Below are positions 27,550 through 35,974 of a stretch of DNA of 64,000 nucleotides, piece by piece (the stretch's first letter is position 1; each line of letters opens with the position of its first letter). The notes below the pieces were generated by a model. The model saw only the letters and a program-made list of their open reading frames with translations, was not told the origin of the DNA and searched no databases. The position numbers were made by a program, and so were the translations under genes. Origin of the DNA: CAXMMR01 sp963692975. Lineage in GTDB: Bacteria; Pseudomonadota; Alphaproteobacteria; Acetobacterales; Acetobacteraceae. The stretch lies in the NCBI GenBank assembly GCA_963692975.2, contig CAXMMR010000001.1:62001-126000 (forward strand), written 5' to 3'.

Positions 27550-29097
27550 ATGCCAGACAACCAGCAGAACTCGGCCCAGGCCCAGCCCAGCGACCCGAGC
27601 GCAGCCACCGCGCCGGCCGGTGCCGACGTCGCCCCCGCGGCGACGCTGGTGATTTTCGGCGCCCATGGCGACCTGACCAAGCGCCTGCTGATGCCTGCTC
27701 TCTACAATCTCACCTCCGACCACCTGCTGGCCGACGGCTTTCGCGTCATCGGTGTCGACCGCGTCGACGGCACCGACGACGCCTGGAAGCACGAGCTTTC
27801 CGACACGATGCAGACCTTCACCAAGGACAAGACCGCCGAGTTCTACGTCGAAAAGATCGACGAGACGGTCTGGGGCTGGATCACGCAGCGCCTGTCCTAC
27901 GTGAAGGCCGACTTCACCCAGGATGCCGACATCGACGCGCTGGCCGGCAAGCTGAAGGGCAACGTCATCTTCTACCTCGCCGTCGCCGGCCGCTTCTTCG
28001 GCGGCATCGTCGACCAGCTCGGCCGCGCCAACCTGCTCAAGCAGGCCGACGACGCCTTCCGCCGCGTCGTCATCGAGAAGCCGTTCGGCCACGACCTCGC
28101 CTCGGCGAAGGCGCTGAACGCCCAGATCCTAAAGCAGGGCGAGGAGAGCCAATTCTTCCGCATCGACCATTTCCTCGGCAAGGAAACGGTGCAGAACATC
28201 ATGGCGCTGCGCTTCGCCAACGGCATCTTCGAGCCGCTCTGGCACCGCGACCACATCTCCCACGTCGAGATCACCGCCGCCGAGACGATCGGCGTCGAAG
28301 GCCGAGGCGCCTTCTACGAGGGCACCGGCGCGCTGCGCGACATGGTGCCGAACCACCTGTTCCAGATCCTCTCGATGATCGCCATGGAGCCGCCCAACAG
28401 CTTCGACGCCGAAGACGTCCGCTCCGAAAAGGCCAAGCTCGTCGAGGCTGTCCGCCCGGTCGCCGAGGACGATGTGGTGCGCGGCCAGTACACCGCCGGC
28501 ACGGTGCAGGGCCAGCAGGTCCGCGCCTATCGCGAAGAACCCGGCATCGCGCCCGACAGCAAGACCGAGACCTACGTCGCGCTCCGCCTGCTGATCGACA
28601 ATTGGCGCTGGGCCGACGTGCCGTTCTACATGCGCACCGGCAAGCACATGACCGGCCGTCGCACCGAGTGCGTCGTGCACTTCCGCCAGGCGCCCTACGC
28701 GCTGTTCCGCGACACCCCGGTCGACAAGCTCGCGCGCAATGCGCTGACCCTCGGCATCCAGCCCGTCGAGGGGCTGACGCTCACCATCAGCGCCAAGCAC
28801 CCCGGCCCGAAGATGCAGCTCTCCCCGGTCGAGCTCGCCTTCAAATACACCGACGTATTCCGCCAGGAGCCAAACGTCGGCTACGAGACGCTGCTCTACG
28901 ACTGCCTGATCGGCGACAGCACGCTGTTCCAGCGCGCCGACAACATCGAGGCCGCCTGGAGCGCGGTCGAGCCGGCGCTCGACGCCTGGTCGGCCGGCCG
29001 CGGCGCCGTCGAGGACTATGCAGCCGGCTCGCCGGGCCCCAAGGCTGCCGACGACCTGCTGGCCAAGGACGGCAATAGCTGGGCTAGCCTCGGATAA
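27550..29097 (+). CDS. zwf: Glucose-6-phosphate 1-dehydrogenase
   Basis: First enzyme of the oxidative pentose phosphate and Entner-Doudoroff routes. 515 residues from MPDNQQNSAQAQPSD. NADP-binding VIFGAHGDLTKRLLMPALYN; active-site RIDHFLGKETVQNIMALRF; VVIEKPFGHDL; C-terminal RTGKHMTGRRTECVVHF. An upstream ATG (27418) in frame would read through a repeat module, so I reject it. The first 25 or so residues are a low-complexity Ala/Pro/Gln extension. Confidence 0.96.
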   Translation: MPDNQQNSAQAQPSDPSAATAPAGADVAPAATLVIFGAHGDLTKRLLMPALYNLTSDHLLADGFRVIGVDRVDGTDDAWKHELSDTMQTFTKDKTAEFYVEKIDETVWGWITQRLSYVKADFTQDADIDALAGKLKGNVIFYLAVAGRFFGGIVDQLGRANLLKQADDAFRRVVIEKPFGHDLASAKALNAQILKQGEESQFFRIDHFLGKETVQNIMALRFANGIFEPLWHRDHISHVEITAAETIGVEGRGAFYEGTGALRDMVPNHLFQILSMIAMEPPNSFDAEDVRSEKAKLVEAVRPVAEDDVVRGQYTAGTVQGQQVRAYREEPGIAPDSKTETYVALRLLIDNWRWADVPFYMRTGKHMTGRRTECVVHFRQAPYALFRDTPVDKLARNALTLGIQPVEGLTLTISAKHPGPKMQLSPVELAFKYTDVFRQEPNVGYETLLYDCLIGDSTLFQRADNIEAAWSAVEPALDAWSAGRGAVEDYAAGSPGPKAADDLLAKDGNSWASLG

Positions 29098-29234
29098 GAA
29101 AGGGCTTCTTTTTTGAAAAAAGAAGCAAAAAACTTTCATCCATGATGTCGATTGGGGCTGCCCACTGACCTGTGCTCGGCCCCAAGGAGAAAAGTTTTTG
29201 GTTCTTTTTTACAAAAAAGAACCGCTTCCTTCCC
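29098..29234. repeat. zwf-channel spacer framed by T/A-rich hairpin repeats (family C)
   Basis: The left hairpin at 29104-29126 (GCTTCTTTTTT / AAAAAAGAAGC) is followed by AAAAAACTTTCATCCATG. The right, inverted copy has GAAAAGTTTTTGGTTC and a hairpin at 29200-29223 (GGTTCTTTTTT / AAAAAAGAACC). The genes are convergent and each arm abuts a stop codon, so they may act as terminators for both. Confidence 0.8.
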
Positions 29235-30170
29235 TCACGATCCGTCCACCTCGTCCGTCCAGCCCGCCACCGGCTGCTCCACCAGGCCCTCCGGCTCCAC
29301 GTCGCTCAGCTTGGTGATGTCGGCAAACGGGCTGCCGTCCGGCTCGGCCAGGATCGCGTCGGCATAGCGCATGCCAAAGCAGATCGCCTCCGGCGCGATG
29401 CCGCGCATGTCGTGCACCACCGTCGAGAGCGCCGGGTCGCGCGCCTCGATCGTCAGGAAGAAACGCAGCTGGGCCGCCTGCATGCCGGCGAGGTCGAGGC
29501 CGTGCAGCGGGCTTGCCGCGTCGATCGTGTGCATCAGCGTCCAGGTCAGGGCGAAGATCGGCAAGTGCGCCCGGCGCAGCTTCAGCTCGGTCACCGAGCG
29601 GTAGACCTGCCCCTCCTGGCTATGCTGCGTGACCAGCACGCTGAGCCGCGCCGAGGCGTCGTAGAGCAGCCCGACCCGTCCGTTGGCGAGCCGGAACATC
29701 ATCGTCGGCTGGCCCTGATGGGTCGTAATCACCGCCCGCTCGGCGAAGCGGAAGCAGGGCTTGGGGCGCGAGACGCGGACGAACAGCAGGCCGGTTGAGA
29801 TCGCGGTGAACGTCATGCCGACGAGGATCTCGGCGCTGGCGACCACGTGCCCGTAACGGGTCGCCGGATACATCTCGCCGTATCCCACCGTCGCCAGCGT
29901 CTCCAGGCTGAAAAAGAAGGCGTCGGCGAACGATCCCGGATGGGCGCTGGCGATCGAGGCGGGATGGGCGAGGTAGAGGAGCGCGAAGGTGACATTGAGC
30001 GCCGCCTCGACGCCGAGCAGCAGCAGCAGGAAGCGCGGCCAGGACAGCGCGACGGCGATGTAGTACGGGTCGCGCAGGTCGAACCGCTTGATCCCGGCCA
30101 TGCCGATCGAGACGCCGCCAAAGGCGACGCGCGGCATCGGCCGGGCACGAGGCGGGATCTGATCAGGCAT
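29235..30170 (-). CDS. Inward-rectifier-type potassium channel (KirBac family)
   Basis: 311 residues. Outer helix FLLLLLGVEAALNVTFALLY (about 48-70), pore helix FFFSLETLA, selectivity filter TVGYGEMYP, inner helix ASAEILVGMTFTAISTGLLF. The cytoplasmic Kir domain follows, with VRVSRPKPCFRFAERAVI, MMFRLANGR (the conserved RxxN) and LPIFALTWTLMHTIDAASPL. Amphipathic slide helix FDLRDPYYIAVALSWPR precedes the first helix. A second possible start is MPRVAFGG at 30137. Expected role: potassium permeation at the inner membrane. Confidence 0.92.
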   Translation of the reverse strand: MPDQIPPRARPMPRVAFGGVSIGMAGIKRFDLRDPYYIAVALSWPRFLLLLLGVEAALNVTFALLYLAHPASIASAHPGSFADAFFFSLETLATVGYGEMYPATRYGHVVASAEILVGMTFTAISTGLLFVRVSRPKPCFRFAERAVITTHQGQPTMMFRLANGRVGLLYDASARLSVLVTQHSQEGQVYRSVTELKLRRAHLPIFALTWTLMHTIDAASPLHGLDLAGMQAAQLRFFLTIEARDPALSTVVHDMRGIAPEAICFGMRYADAILAEPDGSPFADITKLSDVEPEGLVEQPVAGWTDEVDGS

Positions 30171-30313
30171 CCCTCAGCCTCAAACCGATCCACCTCCCTG
30201 TCCAGCCGCCGCCGGGCCGGGCCACCGCGCGCAGAGCCCGTCTGACGGAGCCTGACCACGATCCGCCCCGAGGAGCCCGCGTGCGGCTGCACCGGACAAC
30301 CACCCTGGTGGCG

Positions 30314-31642
30314 TTATCGAGCGGGCTCCCAGAGGCGCCATGCTCTGCGGCAGATGATCGCCCAGGCGCGCATGCGCGGCGAGCCGGGTTCGGTGCCAAC
30401 CAGCGCCGGGTCGACATAGCCGCGCAGCAACCCGTCCTCCAGCCGCTCCACGCTGCCGCACGGCCGCAGCTCATCGGCGTCGCACACCCAGAGCAGCGCG
30501 TTACGCCCCCGCCGCCGCAGCGCCTGCCAGAGCGGCAGCATCGCGCCGAGCGGCTCCGGGCCGAACGCGCGATAGACGAAGATCGTCCCGTCGCCGTCCA
30601 CCCGCTGGTTGAACATGCGCTTGAGGAACCGCATCCGCTTGAGCTGCCGGGCGAGCAGCAGCGCCTCGTCGGTCGGCAACGCGCCCCGGCAGGAGAAGCT
30701 GGTATGCCCGACCAGCCCGATCGACCGCTCGTGAAACACGTATTCGTCGCCGTCCCCAAGCACCAGCGCGGCGCTGTCGGGCCGCGGAAAACCCTCCAGC
30801 CGGTCCTCCAGCAGCTGGATCAGGCGGGCGAGCGGCACGCTGTTATAGCGGAACAGCGACACCGGCTCATGGCCGATCGCAGTCTCGTAGAAGCCGAACG
30901 CGCAGTCCTCGCCGAGGCTCTCGAAGGCCGGCGCCAGGCTGCGCGGATCGGCCGGTGGCGCGCCGCGATCGAGCCCCTCCAGCGTCACCGTCCGCACCTT
31001 CAGCGCCAGCGCCCGGTCGTCGCGCGAGCTTGAATGGTCGCACGGCCGCTCCGGCGCCGCATGGCGCAGCCGCAGCCGCAGCGTGCGATCGGCCGAGACC
31101 AGCTCCCCGGCGATGCGGATCACCAGCACCGTCTCGCGCCGCACGAGCTCGCGCAGCACAGTCACGCCCGCCGCCTCCACCTGCAGCAGCTTGGGCGTGT
31201 GGTACGGCTTGAGCTCGAGCCGCAGCAGGTATTCCTCATACGCCAGACCGGCCGGCAGGCTCAGCACGCTCTGCCCGCCGATCGTCCAGCGGCCGTCAGG
31301 CTCGCCGACGCTCCATCCCTCACCGAGCGCCGCCTCCGCCCCGCCGCCGGCGCCAAGGGCCAGGCGTTGCAGCGGCACCGTCGCCGCGCTTGCCCTCGGC
31401 GCCTCCTGGACCGCGGGCGGCGCCTCCGGCGAGGTCAGCAACTCGTGCCTGAAGCGGGCGCGAAACTCGGCCGACCGCAGCAGCCGCTCGCCGAGCGTCA
31501 TCACGTCGGGCAGCGCGCACAGCGCGTCGATGGCGGCCTGGGATTCGGGGCGCCGGCCGAGGATCAGCATGTAGGCGCGGATCACGTCCTGCGGCGTCGG
31601 CTGATCAAGCTGCGGCAGCAGCACGCTTCCGATGTCGGCCAC
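30314..31642 (-). CDS. Uncharacterised protein at the end of the carrier-protein operon
   Basis: 442 residues, GTG start at 31642 just after the ACP stop. Residues 15-70 (DVIRAYMLILGRRPESQAAI, RLLRSAEFRARFRHELL) resemble a DUF4214-like helical segment often found in glycan or secreted proteins. Residues about 95-210 look like a beta-rich module. From about 230, FESLGEDCAFGFYETAIGHE and SLFRYNSVPLARLIQLLE resemble the start of DUF1796-type putative papain-like proteins, with a Cys and later His residues (VGHTSFSC). No function can be named. Its place as sixth gene of a coupled operon suggests it acts on the carrier-bound product or decorates it. Confidence 0.6.
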   Translation of the reverse strand: MADIGSVLLPQLDQPTPQDVIRAYMLILGRRPESQAAIDALCALPDVMTLGERLLRSAEFRARFRHELLTSPEAPPAVQEAPRASAATVPLQRLALGAGGGAEAALGEGWSVGEPDGRWTIGGQSVLSLPAGLAYEEYLLRLELKPYHTPKLLQVEAAGVTVLRELVRRETVLVIRIAGELVSADRTLRLRLRHAAPERPCDHSSSRDDRALALKVRTVTLEGLDRGAPPADPRSLAPAFESLGEDCAFGFYETAIGHEPVSLFRYNSVPLARLIQLLEDRLEGFPRPDSAALVLGDGDEYVFHERSIGLVGHTSFSCRGALPTDEALLLARQLKRMRFLKRMFNQRVDGDGTIFVYRAFGPEPLGAMLPLWQALRRRGRNALLWVCDADELRPCGSVERLEDGLLRGYVDPALVGTEPGSPRMRAWAIICRRAWRLWEPAR

Positions 31643-31643
31643 C

Positions 31644-31904
31644 CTAAGCCTCCTCCACCGTCCGCGCCGACCGCCGCGCCTCGATCAGGCGCAGGTAGTC
31701 CGCCACCACGCACATCCGGCCGAGCTCGCCGACATGGAACTCCACGCCCAGCCGCTCCTCAAGTGCCAGGATGATCTCGACATTGGTGACCGAATCCCAG
31801 CCCGGCACGTCCGCCGTCGCCGCGTCCTCGCGCAGCGTCAGCCCGGGCTCGGCCAGCACCTCGCGCACAATCGCCTGCAGCATCACCAACGCCGACTCAG
31901 CCAC
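31644..31904 (-). CDS. Acyl carrier protein-like (phosphopantetheine-binding) protein
   Basis: 86 residues. The carrier motif is GWDSVTNVEIILALEERLGV, with Ser as the attachment site for phosphopantetheine (DSV in place of the commoner DSL). Helix 1 is ALVMLQAIVREVLAE, and helix 3 (MCVVADYLRLIEARR) ends the fold. I choose the GTG at 31904, which overlaps the stop of the MetA-like gene (GTGGCTGA); ATG alternatives lie at 31916 and 31883. Inference: it carries the aminoacyl group made by the adenylation enzyme of the same operon. Confidence 0.85.
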   Translation of the reverse strand: MAESALVMLQAIVREVLAEPGLTLREDAATADVPGWDSVTNVEIILALEERLGVEFHVGELGRMCVVADYLRLIEARRSARTVEEA

Positions 31905-32880
31905 CGACCGCCTCATACAGCCCGGCCGCCCGCACCGGCGCGACGGCCAGGCAGTCCTCCAGCCAGGCGCCGAGCAGCGCCCGCACCGCCGCCTGGTCGG
32001 CCGCGCGCACGGCGCCGTTCGACCGCCCCTGCGGCACCGCGCCAAGCAGCGCCTCGCGCCCCGCCGCGCCTGCTGCCAGCGCCCGCTCGGCGAATGCCGC
32101 GAACCGCGCCGCGCTCTCCGCCTCCAGCCCGTCCACCGGCGGCTCCGGATAGTCGGGCCGTGCCCCGCGCAGGAAACGGCCGATGTCGCGCCGATACTGG
32201 TCGATCAGCGTCGCCGGGCCATACTCCGGATGCCCCTGCAGCAGCAGCCACGGCCGGCCGCGCGCCGTCGCCATGTCCACCCCGCACGCCGCGTCGCCGC
32301 TCAGCACCGCGTAGCCAGCCGCCTCGAGCGCCGCCGCCGACACCTCGTTGCAGCGCGAATGCGCAACCGCAATCGTCGGCGGCAGCCCGCCGCCCGGCGC
32401 CGCCCGCCGCACCAGCGGATGACGCGGATCGAGCGGAAAGCGGAACACCCCGGCGCGCTTCTGCGGCAGGGCGTAGCGCGCCAGCCCGTCATGGTGCAGC
32501 AGCGCGGCGTGTGCCGCCAGGCAAGACAGCAGCACCGGCCGGCCGCGCGCCACCGCATCGTCCAGCAGCGCCACGAGCCCCGGCCAGAACGGCTCACCCT
32601 CCAGCACCCCGCGCGGCTCGGCGCCGCTGAACACCAGCAGATCAAGCCGCGGCAGGGCGGCCAGGTCGCGCGCCGATCGCACCGGGATCGGCGATCCGCC
32701 AGGCCCGCGCGGCCCGGATCCCGCCGCCGCCCCGGCATGCGTCGCGATCCGCGTCCAGTCGAGCGCTCCGCCGGCGCAGCCCGCCAGCAGGTCGCGAAAC
32801 TGCCGCTCCGAGCCGAGCCCCGCCGCGCCGCCCATGTTGTCGACGAAGCCGACCCGCAGCGACGGCGAGGCCTGCCTCAT
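31897..32880 (-). CDS. MetA-like homoserine O-acyltransferase family protein
   Basis: 327 residues of the class I glutamine-amidotransferase-like fold used by MetA. Nucleophile candidate Cys in LLSCLAAHAALLHHDG, catalytic His and Glu in LLLQGHPEYGPATLIDQYRR, and FSGAEPRGVLEGEPFWPGL as in homoserine transacylases. The N-terminal half is shorter and divergent from housekeeping MetA. Known members transfer acetyl or succinyl to the homoserine hydroxyl. Its ATG overlaps the stop of the MetY-like gene (ATGA) and its stop overlaps the ACP start. It could serve methionine synthesis or feed the operon's own pathway. Confidence 0.8.
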   Translation of the reverse strand: MRQASPSLRVGFVDNMGGAAGLGSERQFRDLLAGCAGGALDWTRIATHAGAAAGSGPRGPGGSPIPVRSARDLAALPRLDLLVFSGAEPRGVLEGEPFWPGLVALLDDAVARGRPVLLSCLAAHAALLHHDGLARYALPQKRAGVFRFPLDPRHPLVRRAAPGGGLPPTIAVAHSRCNEVSAAALEAAGYAVLSGDAACGVDMATARGRPWLLLQGHPEYGPATLIDQYRRDIGRFLRGARPDYPEPPVDGLEAESAARFAAFAERALAAGAAGREALLGAVPQGRSNGAVRAADQAAVRALLGAWLEDCLAVAPVRAAGLYEAVGG

Positions 32881-34184
32881 TCGGCCGCCTTGGCCTTCAG
32901 CTCAGCCCCGGCGCTCGCCCTCGCAAGCGCCTGGCCGAGGTCGGCCAATATGTCGTCGATATGCTCGATGCCGATCGACAGCCGCACCATCTCCGGCCGC
33001 ACCCCAGCGGCCGCGAGCTGCTCCGGCGTCAGCTGGCGGTGCGTCGTCGAGGCCGGATGCGTCGCCAGCGACTTCGCGTCGCCCATGTTGACCAGCCGCT
33101 TGAACAATCCGAGCGCGTCGAGGAAGCGCTGCCCCGCCGAGAGCCCACCATGCAGCCCGAAGGTGAGCAGCGACGGCACCCGCCCGCCCAGGTAGCGCCG
33201 CGCCAAATCGTGATATGGGTCGTCCGGCAGACTCGCATGGCTGACCCAGCTCACCGCCGGATGGGCGCGCAGGAAGCCGATCACCGCCACCGTGTTCTGC
33301 ACGTGCCGCTCCACCCGGAGCGGCAGCGTCTCGATCCCCTGCAGGATCAAAAAGGCGTTGAGCGGCGAGAGCGTCGCCCCGGTGTTGCGCTGCCCAACCG
33401 TGCGGCAGCGCGCCACGTAAGCGGCGGCGCCATACTGCTCGGTGTAGGTGACGTCATGATACGAGGGATCCGGCCGGCACAGCATGGCGAACCGCTCCGG
33501 CTGGCCCGCCCAGTCGAACCGCCCGGCATCCACGATCGCCCCGCCCAGCGAGTTGCCGTGCCCGCCGATGAACTTGGTCAGCGCATGCAGCACCACGTCG
33601 GCGCCATGCTCGATCGGGCGCAGCAGGATCGGGCTCGCCACCGTGTTGTCGACGATCAGCGGCACCCCGCCGGCATGCGCCGCCTCGGCCAGCGCCTCGA
33701 GGTCGGCGATGTTGCCGGCCGGGTTGCCGACGCTCTCGCAGTAGACCAGTCGGGTGTTGCGGTCGATGAGCTTGGCGACATCGGCCCGCCGGTCGCTCTC
33801 GGCGAACCGCACCTCCACGCCCTGACGCGCGAACATGTGCGCAAACAGCGTGTAGGTCGCGCCATACAGCTGCTTGGTGGAGACGAAATTCGTCCCCGCC
33901 TCGACCAGGTTGAGGACCGCGTAGTGGATCGCCGCCGCCCCGGAGCTGACCGACAGCGCCGCCACCCCGCCCTCCAGCATCGCCACCCGCCGCTCCAGCA
34001 CGTCGCTGGTCGGGTTGCCGATCCGGGTGTAAATGTTGCCCGCAACCTCGAGGTTGAACAGCGCCGCGCCGTGCTCTGCGCTGTCGAACTCGAAGGCGAC
34101 GGTCTGGTAGATCGGCACCGCGCAGCTATGCGAGCTCGGATCGCCGCCGTAGCCGCCATGCACGGCGATGGTCTCCGGCTTCAC
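32877..34184 (-). CDS. O-acetylhomoserine sulfhydrylase-like PLP enzyme (MetY family)
   Basis: 435 residues from a GTG at 34184 with GGAG eight bases before; the ORF stays open upstream but without family sequence. Cys/Met-metabolism PLP fold: KPETIAVHGGYGGD, PIYQTVAFEFDSAEHGA, YTRIGNPTSDVLERRVAMLE, SSGAAAIHYAVLNLV, the PLP Lys in LHALTKFIGGHGNSLGG, and VRLSIGIEHIDDILADL. Known enzymes replace the gamma-acyl group of O-acyl-homoserine by sulfide or thiols. Between an adenylation enzyme and a MetA-like transferase it may build a gamma-substituted homoserine. Confidence 0.9.
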   Translation of the reverse strand: MKPETIAVHGGYGGDPSSHSCAVPIYQTVAFEFDSAEHGAALFNLEVAGNIYTRIGNPTSDVLERRVAMLEGGVAALSVSSGAAAIHYAVLNLVEAGTNFVSTKQLYGATYTLFAHMFARQGVEVRFAESDRRADVAKLIDRNTRLVYCESVGNPAGNIADLEALAEAAHAGGVPLIVDNTVASPILLRPIEHGADVVLHALTKFIGGHGNSLGGAIVDAGRFDWAGQPERFAMLCRPDPSYHDVTYTEQYGAAAYVARCRTVGQRNTGATLSPLNAFLILQGIETLPLRVERHVQNTVAVIGFLRAHPAVSWVSHASLPDDPYHDLARRYLGGRVPSLLTFGLHGGLSAGQRFLDALGLFKRLVNMGDAKSLATHPASTTHRQLTPEQLAAAGVRPEMVRLSIGIEHIDDILADLGQALARASAGAELKAKAAE

Positions 34185-34212
34185 GCCCTCATCTCCATCA
34201 CCCTCGGCTCTT

Positions 34213-35970
34213 TCAAGACACCAGCTCGGCCGGCGCGCCGATCCCGCCCGAGGCTGGATCGAGACTCCCAAGAGTCGCGCCACGCGGCGCGATCTCGGGC
34301 GCCGGTCCGTCCTCGCGCAGCGCCCACTCGGCCAGCAGCGCCCGGTCGACCTTGCCGCCGGCGGTGAGCGGCATCGCGGCCACCAGCCGGAACGAGCTCG
34401 GCACCATCGCGCCGGGCAGCAGCGCCGCGCAGCCGGCCAGCAGCGCCGCGCGCGAGACGGAGCATCCGGGTGCCGCCTGCACCACCGCGCAGAGCCGGCG
34501 CACCCCGCCCGGCCCGCTCGGCAGCGCCAGCGCGACGCAGCGCTCCACCGCCTCGACCTGCAGCACCGCCTCCTCCACCTCCTCGAGCTCGATGCGCACG
34601 CCGTTCACCTTCACCTGCCCGTCCTGCCGACCGGCAAAGCGCAGCCGCCCAGTCGCAACCTCGAGCTCGACCAAGTCGCCGGTGGCGTAGAAGCGAACCG
34701 GCCGGCCGTCCACTCGCAGCGTCGTGAAGCGCTCGGCACCAGCCGAATGTCCCATGGCATTCGTCACATAGCCGTCGGCGACCTGCACGCCGCCCACCCG
34801 CAGCAGGCCGCGCACAGTCCCGCCGGCCACCCCGCCGCCGACGCTCGCACCCTCGCCGGCCGTCTCGACCAGGAACAGCGTGTTCGGCTGCGGCCGGCCG
34901 AGCTCGATCGTCGTCGCGTCCGCCGGCACCGGCCAGCTGGCGACCGCGATCGTGGTCTCCGTCGGCCCGTAGGAGTTGAATAGCCGCACCCCGGGCAGCG
35001 TCTCGTGCAGCAGCCGCGCCAGCGTCGCCGGCCACGCCTCGCCGCCGCACAGCACGCAGCGCAGCCGGCTGCTGGCCACGAAAGAGCGCCGCCGCAGCAG
35101 CATCGTCAGCAGGCTCGGCGTGAACCCGGCGATCGTGACCCCCGCCTCGCCGAGCAGTGCGGCGACCGCAAACAGGTCGAACGCCGCCTCCTGCTCGTAG
35201 ACGACCAGGCCGGCGCCGAACACTAACGGCAGCGCCAGCTCCCAGACATGCACGTCGAACAGCGCCGGCGTCTTGTAGAGCACGACGTCGTCCTCTGAGA
35301 GGTCGAGAAACGCCGCCATCGAGACGAGCCGGTTGAGCAGCGCCGCCGCGCCGACCCGCACCCCCTTGGGCGCGCCGGTGCTGCCGGAGGTGTGCGCGAT
35401 ATAGCAGCAGGGCGGCGCCGCCGGATGACGATGCGCGGCCGGCGCCTGGCGGCAATGCAGCACCAGCGTCGCGCCCAGACAGTCAAGCCGCCCGGCGGAG
35501 TCATAGCCCGCGATCGCCGCGTCCCCGCCTTGCGGATTGGCGCCGGCGAGGATCACGTCGAGGGCCGCCGCCGCCGCCATCCCGGCGCGGCGCGCCGCCG
35601 GCAGCTCGACCGCCAGCGGCACATACGTCGCGCCGATCAGCCACGCCGCCAGGGTCGCGACCACGCTGGCCGGCCCGCGCGCCATCGCAATGCCTACCCG
35701 GCCGCCCCGCACGCCGGCCGGCAGCCGCGCCGCCAGCGCGATCACCGCCGCATGCAGCTCGCCGCGGGAAAGCCGGAGCTGCCGACCGGTGAGGCAGTGC
35801 CGGTCAGGCGCGGCCAGCAGCCGCGCCTCGATCAGCGGCCAGATCGCCGCACCCGGCAGTGATTGCCGCGGCCCCTCCAGCAGCCAGCCGCCTGGCAGGC
35901 CGTCGCCGCCGACCCGGCGCGCCGCCATGGCCGAGCGCGCCGCGCCTGACCAATCCGGACTCGCCTCCAT
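34213..35970 (-). CDS. Stand-alone amino-acid adenylation enzyme (NRPS A-domain type)
   Basis: 585 residues from the ATG at 35970 (MEASPDWSGAARS). Core motifs in order: IAHTSGSTGAPKGVRVG (A3), FNSYGPTETTIAVASW (A5), RFYATGDLVELE (A7), FAGRQDGQVKVNGVRIELEE (A8) and MPLTAGGKVDRALL (A10, catalytic Lys). No condensation, carrier or thioesterase domain is attached, so it presumably loads the separate ACP gene three positions downstream. The amino acid cannot be read by eye. It starts four bases after the DUF3050 gene. Confidence 0.92.
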   Translation of the reverse strand: MEASPDWSGAARSAMAARRVGGDGLPGGWLLEGPRQSLPGAAIWPLIEARLLAAPDRHCLTGRQLRLSRGELHAAVIALAARLPAGVRGGRVGIAMARGPASVVATLAAWLIGATYVPLAVELPAARRAGMAAAAALDVILAGANPQGGDAAIAGYDSAGRLDCLGATLVLHCRQAPAAHRHPAAPPCCYIAHTSGSTGAPKGVRVGAAALLNRLVSMAAFLDLSEDDVVLYKTPALFDVHVWELALPLVFGAGLVVYEQEAAFDLFAVAALLGEAGVTIAGFTPSLLTMLLRRRSFVASSRLRCVLCGGEAWPATLARLLHETLPGVRLFNSYGPTETTIAVASWPVPADATTIELGRPQPNTLFLVETAGEGASVGGGVAGGTVRGLLRVGGVQVADGYVTNAMGHSAGAERFTTLRVDGRPVRFYATGDLVELEVATGRLRFAGRQDGQVKVNGVRIELEEVEEAVLQVEAVERCVALALPSGPGGVRRLCAVVQAAPGCSVSRAALLAGCAALLPGAMVPSSFRLVAAMPLTAGGKVDRALLAEWALREDGPAPEIAPRGATLGSLDPASGGIGAPAELVS

Positions 35971-35974
35971 CGCC

